A stretch of 64,000 nt of DNA from Akebia trifoliata (taxonomy: Eukaryota > Streptophyta > Magnoliopsida > Ranunculales > Lardizabalaceae), in contig CM030706.1 in NCBI GenBank assembly GCA_017979445.1, positions 16,044,967 through 16,108,966 on the forward strand. The letters are read 5' to 3'. Position numbers and translations under genes: made by a program. The notes beneath the pieces are model-generated. The model saw only the letters and a list, made by a program, of their open reading frames with translations, was not told the DNA's origin and did no database searches. Shown piece after piece: positions 39,801 to 46,507 of this stretch; position 1 is the stretch's first letter, and every line of letters starts with the position of its first letter.

Positions 39801-42565
39801 TAGATCTACGATTACAAAGCTGTCATGTCAGGGGTGTTGACTGAGTATGTCACGTGGGTAAATCAGATTATCACGGCTTTAATTGGTAAGGGAGAGGGGG
39901 GAGGGGGGGAGTCAAATGTGTTTGGTTATAACTTATAAGTTGAAGATAAAGGTAATTAAGTCATTTCTCATATAGCTTATTCAAAGATCTAAGTGAAGGG
40001 GCAATGTCATCTTTAACGACATAGGATATCTCAAACATTCACCAAAAGCCATGTATGCCCACCTTGACCTTGGTTTTCTCTAGAAGCAAATACGACGATG
40101 TTTAAAATAATGGATAGAAGGTAAGGTTAAATAGATGAAGAGTTATTTACTACAAGGGTTGAAGAGCTTAGTAGTTTACTATAAAGCTATGTTTTGATTG
40201 AGAGCAGTGGAGAGAAGAGAAGAGACGAAAAACTCAAATTCTCTCCACTATGTCTGGATTGATAGGAGAGAACTTGGGACAATTTTGGAATTTTAAAATA
40301 CTTGAAAAGAGATCTGGGGGTAGAGTTGGAATTATAAAATATTTTAAAAGGATTTCTCTCCTCTTATCTCCACTTTTGGAGAGAAAGAAAACTCACCTTT
40401 TTTCTTCTCTTCTCTCCCCACTTAACAATCTAAACAAGAGAAATGGAGAGAAATTCATTTATTTTCTCTTCTCTATTCTCCATTTCTCTTAATCGAAACA
40501 CAGCACAAGGATTGAAGAGCTTAAAAACAACTACTTTTGAGAAGAAATTAGAGGTTAAAACATAGGATATTTGAAAATATCCACGAAAATTAGGGGAGGG
40601 GTAAACGAATTGAGAGAATAAAATTAGTGGAAGGACAATCAGAGGGCTGCAATGAGGGGGCAACACCTATGATTAAAGGGGCTGCTATCATTTTGAAAAT
40701 TATGAAACATAAAGGGGTAACTAAACTATTCTTTGTCTCGGCTGTTTGCATATATAGTTTTAATACATGGTTAGTATCATGTTTCAAGTATTAAAAATCT
40801 GTTGAGATCCAATCAATCAATCATAATGGTTAAATTACAATGCTTTGCACGATAGTGGTAATGGCTAGTTTTCTTATTGTTGCTTATTGATAGAGAATGT
40901 CCTGATGAGCTCAAGGAAGCGATTTTGAGCTTGATTTTTGCGTCTTGGAGATGTGGTGAGTTCCCCGAGCTCCAAAAGATTCGTCAGGTGTTTATATCTC
41001 GATTTGGGAAGGAATTTGCAGTCTGTGCTGTTGACTTACAAAACAACTGTGGAGTGAATTATATGGTAGGTTTGATTGCTTCAAAGACTTCAAGCTTCTG
41101 CTTCTTCCCTGAGATTCATTGTGTTAAAAAAGTACTAGAGATACATTAATTGTACCATAATCATGCATTGCATCATAATTGAAAATTTTTGGAACATGAT
41201 ACGTCATAACATTTTACTTATGATTAGTATCATCAAAGCCACCAAAAAATTTGGGCTCCATTCAATTCTATCCAAACTAACTTCTAGTGTGTTCCTATCT
41301 GCTCTTAAAAATTAAAATGAGACAAATTTCTGATTTGAAAGCATCAATTAATAAGGTGAGTTAGCTAGAATCTCTCTCTCTCTAATTAGATTTGCTTTCT
41401 ATATTTGTTCTCAATGTTTAATTTTTTTTTTTTCTATATTTAACCCACTTTGGCTACAATTTACCAGTTTTAATAGAACAATTTCGTCAACAATATATTT
41501 CTATAGATGATTCAAAAGCTGTTAACTCAACCACCAAGCTTGGAGAGCAGATTGAAGGTGTTGAAAGAAATTGTTTCTGATAACAACATCACTCTTCATC
41601 TCAAGGAAGAATCATCCGTTATCACCGAGGTCTGTAAGAAAAAAATGATTTATAAATCAACATTGTGTCTACAGTTAGAAATAGTTATCATGTCTCTTGA
41701 TCTATGATGATTGCAGGAACATTTGGACTTGAACCAGAGGTGGAGCCTTCCCAAGCCCAACCCATCTGCTAACTTGGACAAAACTAAGGTTGGAGACGAC
41801 GCCCATATTTTGATGGAAGAGATAAATGGGGATGACCAATTCTCTGGATCACTACTAAAAGCAAGGAAGTATAGAGATGTTTCTAGTACAGCTCTAGATG
41901 CTTTTGAATCAGCGGCTTATGCAGCAACTGCAAGAGTTGTCATGGAACTCTCTCGATCTGAATCTCAATACAATGATTCTGACTATTCAAGTAGTCCCAT
42001 TTCTCGATACAAAAACAAATATGACAACGATGGGTCTTCAAGATTTAGGCTTGGAAGTCATGCTAGTAATTCAGCTTCAGGGGAGTTTGAATGCTCGATT
42101 AGTGAATTGGGATTCAAGAACATCCGAACTATCAACAACTCCAGTTCTGAATCAGAAGGTGAACGATTGCCACTAAGCTATGGCATAGTTCATTCAAAAG
42201 AACTCAAAGAATTGAAGAAAAAAGCAGACTTTGAGAGATCTTTATCTGCTTTGAGCTCGGACTCAGTTTCATATACAATGAAGGAGACCAAGATGACTTG
42301 GAATCTATTGGACCAGACAGAGCAATCAGAAGGGATTGCTATTGAGAAGAGTGATTATGAGAATGGGAATGAACATGGTGGGATTCCATGGTTGAAGCAC
42401 TCTGGATTAGGTGTTAATGGAAAATCTAACTTGTCCACATATGAATTCTCAAAAACTAGAAAAACCAATAAAATTTTGGATTCTACCGTGAAAGTTCAAC
42501 TTCAGCATTTAAACATAGAGAGGAGGCCAATTTCTGTAAGGACCAGACGAGGAAATGGGCAGTGA
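18672..42565 (+). CDS. IST1-like protein, five coding exons with a 21.8-kb second intron
   Basis: Predicted regulator of the ESCRT-III/Vps4 step of multivesicular-body sorting on late endosomes; the family binds CHMP1-type ESCRT-III subunits and the AAA ATPase Vps4. Exons: 18672-18869, 18963-19066, 40894-41065, 41507-41629, 41717-42565, giving 481 residues. The IST1 domain spans about residues 8-175, with KTLVNLSISRVAILKNQRQV, GHHERALLR, VMKEQNMLDV, ECPDELKEAILSLIFAS, SRFGKEFA and PSLESRLKVLKEI in family order. Residues 200-481 form a Ser- and charge-rich tail with STALDAFESAAYAATAR and end RRPISVRTRRGNGQ, as I remember for long plant members. All introns are GT-AG and keep frame. The codon AA|A (Lys 101) is split exactly across the giant intron. 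Intactness supports a working gene; expression across 21.8 kb is not shown. Confidence 0.85.
18963..19066 (+). CDS. IST1-like exon 2
   Basis: 104 nt after a pyrimidine-rich TTTATTCAG acceptor. It encodes VELVMKEQNMLDVFALIQEY and continues to IQNN. It ends with two bases (AA) of a split Lys codon at an AA|GTTAGT donor, the 5' edge of the giant intron. Confidence 0.85.
19335..19717. mobile_element. MITE-like element with GGGTAAATTA termini
   Basis: The left end GGGTAAATTATACTTT...CTCCTATAGTTTG mirrors the right end CAAGCTACAAGGGGTCAAATTGTAATTTACCC, giving imperfect terminal inverted repeats of about 55 bp in a 383-bp element with no coding capacity. The termini match a common eudicot non-autonomous DNA transposon type that I recall. 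Target duplication is not certain. Confidence 0.7.
19881..20448 (-). repeat. 3' LTR of element G
   Basis: 568 bp. Minus-strand start TGTAAAGGGAAATAATTGC at 20448, end ...GACGTGCACA at 19881. It aligns with 30197-30790 through blocks such as gacgctcaagtcagatcgacagagg and gccttaccagctgat. Confidence 0.85.
20898..23354 (+). pseudogene. Antisense gene of element G: 'putative gypsy-type transposon' domain plus coiled coil
   Basis: Runs opposite to G's own polyprotein, between its integrase and 3' LTR. The ATG at 20898 opens MAVTIPQLRRSLYIPASVYF; then GEIFVYAGQIKVGFSF, LREVLSKINRS and, after a frameshift, a W-x2-DP...SDWEF motif. This order and the GW...DWEF ending recall the plant domain called putative gypsy type transposon. 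Likely introns are 21370-21468 and 22412-22488 (GT-AG). The 3' part (22500-23230) encodes a Glu/Lys-rich coiled coil (LEASNKRLTDL, then RVQRRDAELIEF) and an acidic DDKENKDDEEDL patch. Several stops and frameshifts break it. The same protein is antisense in element C. Function is unknown. Confidence 0.65.
23600..23945. repeat. Short tandem array in element G (unit roughly 28-30 bp)
   Basis: Repeats of a 'ctgctttgtacactgtaaactgctcaag'-type unit. They create a repetitive translation in one frame that should not be mistaken for a protein. Confidence 0.75.
24028..24330. repeat. 90-bp tandem repeat in element G
   Basis: The phrase 'agtcactgtccttgaagaagg' recurs at 24031, 24121, 24211 and 24301, an exact 90-bp spacing, with the intervening 'actctgctcatacttgcaactgtaa' also conserved. 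Confidence 0.9.
24385..24790. repeat. About 108-bp tandem repeat (four units) in element G
   Basis: 'agacccacgtaa/gg' recurs four times at about 108-bp spacing. Units alternate between a 'gtccggaccccaactggatcc' form and a 'gctcgaatcccaactggattcc' form, so a 217-bp dimer may be the higher-order unit. Confidence 0.85.
25110..26106 (-). pseudogene. Integrase relic of element G
   Basis: Integrase inserts the element DNA into the genome. Minus-strand pieces: 26106-25795 with REVNEVLREIHKDDCWNHSR and KYFWPYL (zinc-binding HHCC region), and 25426-25190 with FSTPQYPQGNGQAKAMNKVL and WPYRTT (end of the catalytic core with the Gln-rich GNGQ motif and following helix). Between them frameshifts cut the core. 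No intact DDE set can be shown. Confidence 0.75.
26279..27165 (-). pseudogene. RNase H region of element G
   Basis: The piece 26764-26279 holds the tether-like segment WRMARWTIQLVEFGLVYKP, PKDQAVTDFLVDF and then a second RNase H fold, KVYVDGLSN...GSGIGVVL...ASNNEADYEAMLVGLE, the extra (aRNH) domain typical of Tat-lineage elements. The first RNase H lies in broken frames at about 26780-27165. The Asp, Glu and Asp positions of the second domain are partly visible (VDG, NNEADYEA). Confidence 0.7.
27173..27990 (-). pseudogene. Reverse transcriptase relic of element G
   Basis: Copies element RNA into DNA. Minus-strand pieces: 27735-27466 with VYIDFTNLNKAYPKDSF, LSFMDGYSGYNQIHLS and YCYKVMPFGLKN; and 27472-27173 with the catalytic motif VYIDDLLVK and KLNLEKCTFALKS. 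A frameshift separates them in the 'GLKN(A)...' loop. Residue order is that of Gypsy reverse transcriptase. Not intact. Confidence 0.85.
28210..28758 (-). pseudogene. Aspartic protease region of element G
   Basis: A 182-residue open piece. It contains TLQVCTFMLKRVLVDSGSSV with the catalytic Asp in LVDSGSS, then GFDGRSSQPWGEIVL and YNAILGRQWTHEMRVVPSTY, the conserved order of Tat/Gypsy proteases. This is the best preserved domain of G. It may start upstream of the first ATG. Confidence 0.85.
28900..30148 (-). pseudogene. gag relic of element G
   Basis: Starts MMRSTITNEVNASP (about 30148). The 29877-29440 piece carries LTRKEVREMI, IQKSPFLAKILVEEIPKKFM and SLHGNALAWFHKLPYGSVGS, the capsid (Retrotrans_gag-like) core. 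The downstream part is in shifted frames. Homologous to gag in A, B and C. Confidence 0.8.
30179..30193 (-). promoter_or_regulatory. Primer-binding-site block of element G
   Basis: Minus strand TGGCGTCATCCGTGG, three bases inside the 5' LTR end, in the place where plus-strand elements of this type carry TGGCGCCGTCTGTGGGAA. Slightly mutated. Confidence 0.6.
30197..30790 (-). repeat. 5' LTR of element G
   Basis: 594 bp, minus-strand start (TATAAAAGGAAATAATTAC, first TG mutated) at 30790, end ...GATCAGCACA at 30197. Pairs with 19881-20448. Confidence 0.85.
30791..31155. other. Spacer between elements G and C
   Basis: A/T-rich intron sequence with three loose repeats of 'gat(t/c)gc(c/a)actttaaa'. 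No gene or TE termini recognised. Confidence 0.5.
31156..31737 (+). repeat. 5' LTR of element C
   Basis: 582 bp, TGTAGAGGGC...GACCCCACA. TATA-like 'tttataaataac' at 31527-31538. Sequence 'aagaatacctgtaatcttgatgtg' and others are shared with the 3' LTR. Confidence 0.9.
31738..31762 (+). promoter_or_regulatory. Primer-binding-site block of element C
   Basis: TATCAGGCTCCATCCGTGGG directly after the LTR, a mutated form of the (T)TGGCGCC.TC.GTGGGAA block common in this group. Confidence 0.55.
31792..33180 (+). pseudogene. gag relic of element C
   Basis: The ATG at 31792 starts MRRSTRTTEVNAPPPIEPAV; a coiled segment (QQEEMKKKMDDLAEQNQNL) follows, with a stop at 31960. The central capsid part is at 32102-32341 and 32537-32977, with NMRMQYRESFRDFTRRFREE and a basic RKSKVIHTMAKPNKRQQPQ stretch. 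A few stops and shifts separate these pieces. No CCHC knuckle found. Confidence 0.8.
33181..33730 (+). pseudogene. Aspartic protease region of element C
   Basis: The piece 33331-33585 has TIQVSTFTLKRVLIDSSSSV, where the catalytic LVDSGSS of G reads IDSSSS, so the Gly of the D-S-G triad is lost. It continues GFDRRTGQSLGEIVLPE and, past a stop, MRVV-like 'WWTHEIRVVPFMHY'. Inactive as read. Confidence 0.75.
33790..34730 (+). pseudogene. Reverse transcriptase relic of element C, 3' truncated
   Basis: From about 34060 the pieces match the RT of G: RVCIDFTNLNKACLKDNF, GYSGYNQI, then the open piece 34413-34727 with MPFGLKNAGVTYQKLITKLI, VYIDDLLVNSKKKEDH and the thumb end RKFLGFLVMKRGIEANL. Ends at 34730, where colinearity with Gypsy pol stops. 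Confidence 0.8.
34740..35751 (-). pseudogene. Antisense gene of element C, homologue of the one in G
   Basis: Minus strand, opposite to C's polyprotein. The open piece 35751-35371 reads MTANMTQLQRGLYILASIFI, ECRQGEIMVYIDQIKVSLSF, FLMEVLSKINQAPGQMFGNF and continues to a GW.KDPL...NWEF motif at about 35340, matching the + strand gene of G segment by segment. The remainder to 34740 is decayed. Both copies sit just inside the 3' LTR and point away from it. Confidence 0.7.
36207..36219 (+). promoter_or_regulatory. Polypurine-like tract before the 3' LTR of C
   Basis: GATAAGGGGTAAT immediately upstream of the LTR; short and partly decayed, in the position needed for plus-strand priming. Confidence 0.45.
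36220..36792 (+). repeat. 3' LTR of element C
   Basis: 573 bp, TGTATAAAGTAATAACCGC...GATCCCACA; TATA-like 'tctataaataatac' at about 36581-36594. Confidence 0.9.
36793..37310. other. Intron spacer after element C
   Basis: No gene. It holds a 14-bp perfect inverted repeat, AGGCTCTCCATCAA at 36939-36952 and its complement at 37033-37046, about 80 bp apart. Confidence 0.5.
37311..39400. mobile_element. PIF/Harbinger-like non-autonomous DNA transposon, 2.09 kb
   Basis: Left end GGCCCCGTTTGATTCAGC, right end GTTGAATCAAACACCACC, imperfect terminal inverted repeats sharing GTTTGATTCA, flanked on both sides by TTA (37308-37310, 39401-39403), the target preference of PIF/Harbinger elements. The interior has no transposase; short open frames near 38618-39100 look like captured or random sequence with CT/GA runs. 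A hAT origin is less likely because no 8-bp duplication is present. Confidence 0.6.
37981..38236. repeat. Direct duplication of about 129 bp inside the Harbinger-like element
   Basis: Two adjacent copies share 'gattttatttttcccaatt', 'tttgaaatccaacggatgtta' and 'gtattcgattagattatc', starting at 37981 and 38110. Confidence 0.85.
39661..39876. repeat. Near-perfect hairpin, arms about 90 bp
   Basis: The left arm 39661-39752 (CGTGATTATCTGACTTACCC...) is the reverse complement of 39785-39876 with few mismatches, around a ~33-bp loop. Could be a MITE or a small-RNA hairpin; transcribed as part of the IST1-like intron. Confidence 0.85.
40186..40504. mobile_element. MITE-like element with 28-bp terminal inverted repeats
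   Basis: Left GCTATGTTTTGATTGAGAGC and right end complement GCTGTGTTTCGATTAAGAGA pair over about 28 bp in a 319-bp element, rich in GA/CT tracts inside. A 19-20-bp near-repeat 'acaagg(g/a)ttgaagagctta' lies on both sides (40152-40171 and 40505-40524), too long for a normal target duplication. Confidence 0.65.
40894..41065 (+). CDS. IST1-like exon 3
   Basis: 172 nt after an ATTGATAG acceptor. It completes the split Lys codon and reads ECPDELKEAILSLIFAS, WRCGEFPELQKIRQVF, SRFGKEFA and NNCGVNYM, ending at ATG|GTAGGT. Where relatives have Pro-Lys after GVN, this reads Tyr-Met. Confidence 0.85.
41507..41629 (+). CDS. IST1-like exon 4
   Basis: 41 codons after CTATAG: MIQKLLTQPPSLESRLKVLK through EESSVITE, ending GAG|GTCTGT. 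Closes the IST1 domain. Confidence 0.85.
41717..42565 (+). CDS. IST1-like exon 5 (C-terminal tail)
   Basis: 283 codons including TGA, after GATTGCAG. Opens EHLDLNQRWSLPKPNPSANL, holds TALDAFESAAYAATARVVME and a Ser-rich stretch, and ends RRPISVRTRRGNGQ. Uninterrupted. The tail is low-complexity and would be a disordered partner-binding region by analogy with other IST1 proteins. Confidence 0.85.
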   Translation, partial: EHLDLNQRWSLPKPNPSANLDKTKVGDDAHILMEEINGDDQFSGSLLKARKYRDVSSTALDAFESAAYAATARVVMELSRSESQYNDSDYSSSPISRYKNKYDNDGSSRFRLGSHASNSASGEFECSISELGFKNIRTINNSSSESEGERLPLSYGIVHSKELKELKKKADFERSLSALSSDSVSYTMKETKMTWNLLDQTEQSEGIAIEKSDYENGNEHGGIPWLKHSGLGVNGKSNLSTYEFSKTRKTNKILDSTVKVQLQHLNIERRPISVRTRRGNGQ

Positions 42566-43079
42566 GAAGCGCATGAGCAGAATCAAGTTGTTATATAAGC
42601 TTTTATAAGGAGTATAACTTATGCATCGAATTCCAGTTCCACCATGAAATTCTGCTAAAGTCAACTATTATGTAATCATGTGTGTTTATATCCACTCTCA
42701 CCATTGAAATATGTCTTTCGTGGATTTCCTTTCTTTCAGAATCTTCAACTTGTATGCTCATTCTAATGGTACTGTTATCAATCATTTCTGTGCAAAGTCA
42801 ATCAATTTCTCTTTAGATTATCATGTATTCATTTTCTATTTTGTTTTTCTTAATTTCATCGTAAAGATGCTTCCACTCAAAGAACATGATGGGGCTCGTA
42901 TGATGAGAAAATTTCAGTGGTTGCCTCTGCAAGGTTGGTCCACATACGGAAAGTCTGGATCAATCGTTCAGTGATGTTTACATTATAAAAGCACTAGCAC
43001 CTCTCCCTACCTTCTTAACAGTAATAGTCTCTGGTAAATGAAAAATACTATGAACTACATAAACTTTTCCATATTGTGA
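42566..43079 (+). other. Presumed 3' UTR and downstream flank of the IST1-like gene
   Basis: T-rich sequence with no gene. AATAAA is not obvious. Element E begins within about 0.5 kb of the stop codon. Confidence 0.4.
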
Positions 43080-43974
43080 ATGATTTATCCATGTTTGATA
43101 TAAAATAAGGTAGAAAATCTACTAACCTTAAAAGCATATAGAGCATTTAATGAATTGAGCAACCCATAAGCTTGAATCCTATAGGCATCAAAATTTAAAT
43201 GGGCCCCTGCAGCCTTCTAAGTTAACCAAAAAGCCCACCAAATCAAAATTGGGCCTACAAATCTAAATTGGGTATTCGTTAATCAGGACGGGCCTCATAT
43301 GGTTTGGATTTGGGTTTCGCAAATAAAACCCATGATCCAGCAAATCTAAGTGATCCATATTAAATATTGGGCCTTATACCTAAATAAATGAGTTTGACCC
43401 AATAATAATCCATAGAATCCTTAAATGAGATTTGGACAAATTTAGCCTCTTAAACAAATCAATTAAACTTCTTTAAGTTGGGATATAATTGGAAAGCTAA
43501 ATTACCTTTAATTCAATAAATACAAGAGCCTCTCTCATTAAAAGGGGACCTGGATCACTTTCTCTCAGAAGACAGAAGCTTTCCCTCTAGAGAAGAAGAA
43601 GCTCTCAAGCCCTCCTCCAGAGACAAAATAAGGTTCTTCAGAGATCCGGACTCCGACTAAAATGAAGATCAAGCATAAAGGCCTTCTCCGGAAGCCATGA
43701 AAACATTCTCAACGATAAAACGAGAAGCTCGGAAAGAAGAAGATCTACAGAAGATCAATCATAAAGCAAAGACATCGTCAAAGCATCCTTTTCAACCGAT
43801 AAAGCGCGAAGCACGGAGAGAAGAAAAGCTACATACGTCATCACTATTTTGTTTTTGACTATTAATCAGAGGAAACACTGAGATCTGTATCTACTTTTCA
43901 TAAAAAATCAATAAATTATTTGCGATCTTATTTTATGAATCTCGAGGTAGATCCGTAGAAATTTATTGTTGACA
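43080..43974 (+). repeat. 5' LTR of element E (start approximate)
   Basis: The end is set by ...TTTATTGTTGACA just before the primer leader. A TATA-like 'caataaatacaagag' at about 43516-43530 is followed by a GA/CT-rich transcribed region. The left end cannot be fixed without the second LTR. Confidence 0.5.
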
Positions 43975-43998
43975 AATTTCTAGCACGCCCGGTGGGAC
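43975..43998 (+). promoter_or_regulatory. Primer-binding leader of element E
   Basis: AATTTCTAGCACGCCCGGTG followed by GGAC; the GCACGCCCGGTGGGAC block follows the 5' LTR in plant Gypsy elements of this branch as I remember it. Confidence 0.5.
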
Positions 43999-44051
43999 TA
44001 TCTCAACCTCTCATCTTTCAATCAACTGCAAGAACATCAACTAAAGTATCG

Positions 44052-44579
44052 ATGGCATCTCGCAACGTCAACGCTATCGCATCTGCCGTTATTAAGAAAT
44101 GTAAGAAAATCCTTTCTTCCAATCTTGAATCTGCTCAGGTTATTAGTCGCAATCATCATGTGACACGAACAATGACAAAGACTGGTGGATCCAAGCTAGT
44201 AAAGCCTCTCCAGCATCACTCCAAGAAACGTGCCACAAAAACGGTACTTAACATGAAGGAATCGTGGGCGGACGTGGTAGAAGACGACTCGTCAGATTTT
44301 GGATCTGATTCGAAGTCAAACGAGGGATCATCTAGATCTTTATTGATCACTTCTCCGTCACAAACTCACACATCCATCAGAGCAGTGATGACAGCTGGAA
44401 CGCTAACGATAGAGGAACAAGTTGCTCAGATGGCAAACACTATCAACAAATTAACAAAAGCAATGGAAGACAAAGATATCCAAATTGCAACTCTCGTCAG
44501 CCGTTTGGGGCAGAAAGATAGAGAATGAATCAAGTGCTGGACCTTAACATCTTCCAGGATTCACCCTTGAAGCATACGG
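44052..44579 (+). pseudogene. gag of element E, N-terminal part
   Basis: The ATG at 44052 begins MASRNVNAIASAVIKKCKKI and runs to a stop at 44526, with an acidic VVEDDSSDFGSDSKSN patch and a heptad segment (EEQVAQMANTINKLTKAMED) typical of Tat gag N-termini. Frame is lost just before the solo LTR at 44585; with the LTR removed, LPGFTLEAYGAPYEEK reads across the insertion point. Confidence 0.75.
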
Positions 44580-44584
44580 GGCTC

Positions 44585-46507
44585 TATAGACACCCCAATT
44601 TGCACGAACCCGTTAGGAAGATCCAAATTTCCTCGAATTGATTCCGATTTAGAACTCAAAATTTTCGACGGACTCACATTGCCACTTGGCATCATTTTCA
44701 TGCATACATTCATACATGCATCACGTCATATAATTTTGTATGCTCAACCTTCTCCCTAATCCACTCTAATTTCCTATCCCCTATTATGAACCAACCCAGA
44801 TCCATTTCCCTTTCCTCATTAACCTATCCATCACCCATACCATAACCGAGGTCCATTTCCTAATCCAACCTAAGCCCAAGACAAAGTCCATCTTCTAACC
44901 CAAATACAATTCCATTCTTTTAGCCCATTATCAAAGCCCAAAGTCCATAACCCAAGTTTACTCTAAGCCCAACACCAAGCCCATTTTCGTACACCCCTTC
45001 AAAAGATGACACATTTTGATATCTCATAAGCCCCCAATACCCAATGCATCATCTAATTGGAGAGTCAACTCCCCCTTATGAAAATTCAAGAATACCCTTC
45101 CCAAAAAGATTAGTCAAACCAAAAAGATACTTTGATCTTTGGTAATAATCCATAAAGGCGAGAGAACTTCCAATCATACCCTCAAAAGGTGAGAATCTTC
45201 AAGTACATATATGGAGTTCTCCCATTTGTCCATTTCAAAAATATACTTCTACCATTGCTTTATGTGTTATTTACAAATGAACCAAGGTCTACTTTTTACC
45301 TACCACTCCACCTTTACACATGTCACTCCCTTATTCACCCTCCCAAAAGTACTTTTGTTCTCTCATCTTTATTTACCAAAAAATCAAAGATAAAGAATGC
45401 TTTTAGAGTTTCTTCACAAATGTCATCTTTACCCTCATACAAATGAAAAATTCAAAAATAAATAACCTAAACTTTATGTCCACTCTCTTTATTTTTAGTG
45501 TTGGACCACTTTATCCCCAAAAGTTCTCCAAAAACTTTATAAATACCCTAATTTTCTATGAACAACTCATGCTCTCAAGCCCCCATCTCTCAACCTAAAA
45601 CTCTATCAAAATTCTTACTCATTCTCTCATCTTCTAATTTCAACTCACTCAACCCTTAATCCTCAACCATCTCACTTAACTCTCAAGTCTACCTCTCATG
45701 GTTCAAGACCACCAAGGGACAATGTGGGATTAAGATGTAGTTTATTTGTCTTTAGCTTGCATCTTCTTCTTCTAACCCTCTACTTTATTTTCTTTTTAGA
45801 AATCCCTTAGGATGTAATGCATACCCTCTCCCATCCCCGGTAGATTGGACTAAGGTTTGATCGAAATAATGGGGGTTGAAACCCTTTTTATCTTAATTTC
45901 ATGCATCATATTGTACACAATGCACACACCCACCTATGCATGACAATGATGAAGAAATGTGTCACCCTCTTGATGGGGTGAAACACCAAGTTTCTAGTCA
46001 TGCATACATGCATCAAGGTTGTGGCCTCAAGGGAACTCCATCATGGAATTTCTCTAAAAGCTCAAACCTACATTCATATTCATAAATTTAATGTGACTAC
46101 ATAGGTCATTCTTTTTCATAGAATGCCCTTAATGTCAATTTGAAATCAAATCCTTTGAAAATTGGACATCTCACTCTAATGCACACACCACCCTTGTCAT
46201 GCATTCTCATGCATTTTAATATTTATTTTCTTAAATTTTTACAAAAGAAAATGGCCAAGCAAAATAACTACCTTTGGTGGAGAGGATGGGGTGCCTAACA
46301 CCTTCCCCATCCTCTAACTGGATCTCCTTACTTAGATCTTAGGTAGACCATGCCCTTTCCAACAGATGAGAGTCACTACAATGCCATAGAAAAATGGTTT
46401 TCAAAAAAATCAATTCAGGTGCCTATTCACTCCCATTTCCAAAAAAGAATGGTGGCGACTCCAAACAATATAGCATTGAGGTTCATGGCGAACATTTCAT
46501 GTCTACA
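44585..46507 (+). repeat. Solo LTR (plus strand) with perfect GGCTC duplication, inside gag of E
   Basis: 1923 bp. It starts TATAGACACCCC (TG mutated to TA) and ends TTTCATGTCTACA. GGCTC is repeated at 44580-44584 and 46508-46512. TATAAATA at 45538-45545, GGTGCCTAACACCTTCC at about 46290-46306 and GAATGGTGGCGACTCC at about 46448-46463 show the same LTR superfamily as 9394-11714 and 2562-4302. Confidence 0.92.

Larger units (their letters stand above)
19067..40893 (+). other. Giant intron 2 of the IST1-like gene (21,827 bp)
   Basis: Starts GTTAGT and ends ATTGATAG. Contents from left: MITE-like 19335-19717, retrotransposon G 19881-30790, spacer, retrotransposon C 31156-36792, spacer, Harbinger-like 37311-39400, hairpin 39661-39876, MITE-like 40186-40504. 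Subtracting these leaves roughly 2.5 kb of ancestral-type intron. Both retrotransposons carry LTR polyadenylation regions. G is antisense and C sense to the gene, so C could terminate transcripts early. Confidence 0.85.

Noticed and set aside
40877..42974. A separate gene at 40877-42974 distinct from the exons at 18672-19066
   Set aside because: Both parts are consecutive stretches of one IST1-like protein, and the split codon fits exactly; two genes would need two half-domains with matching phases.
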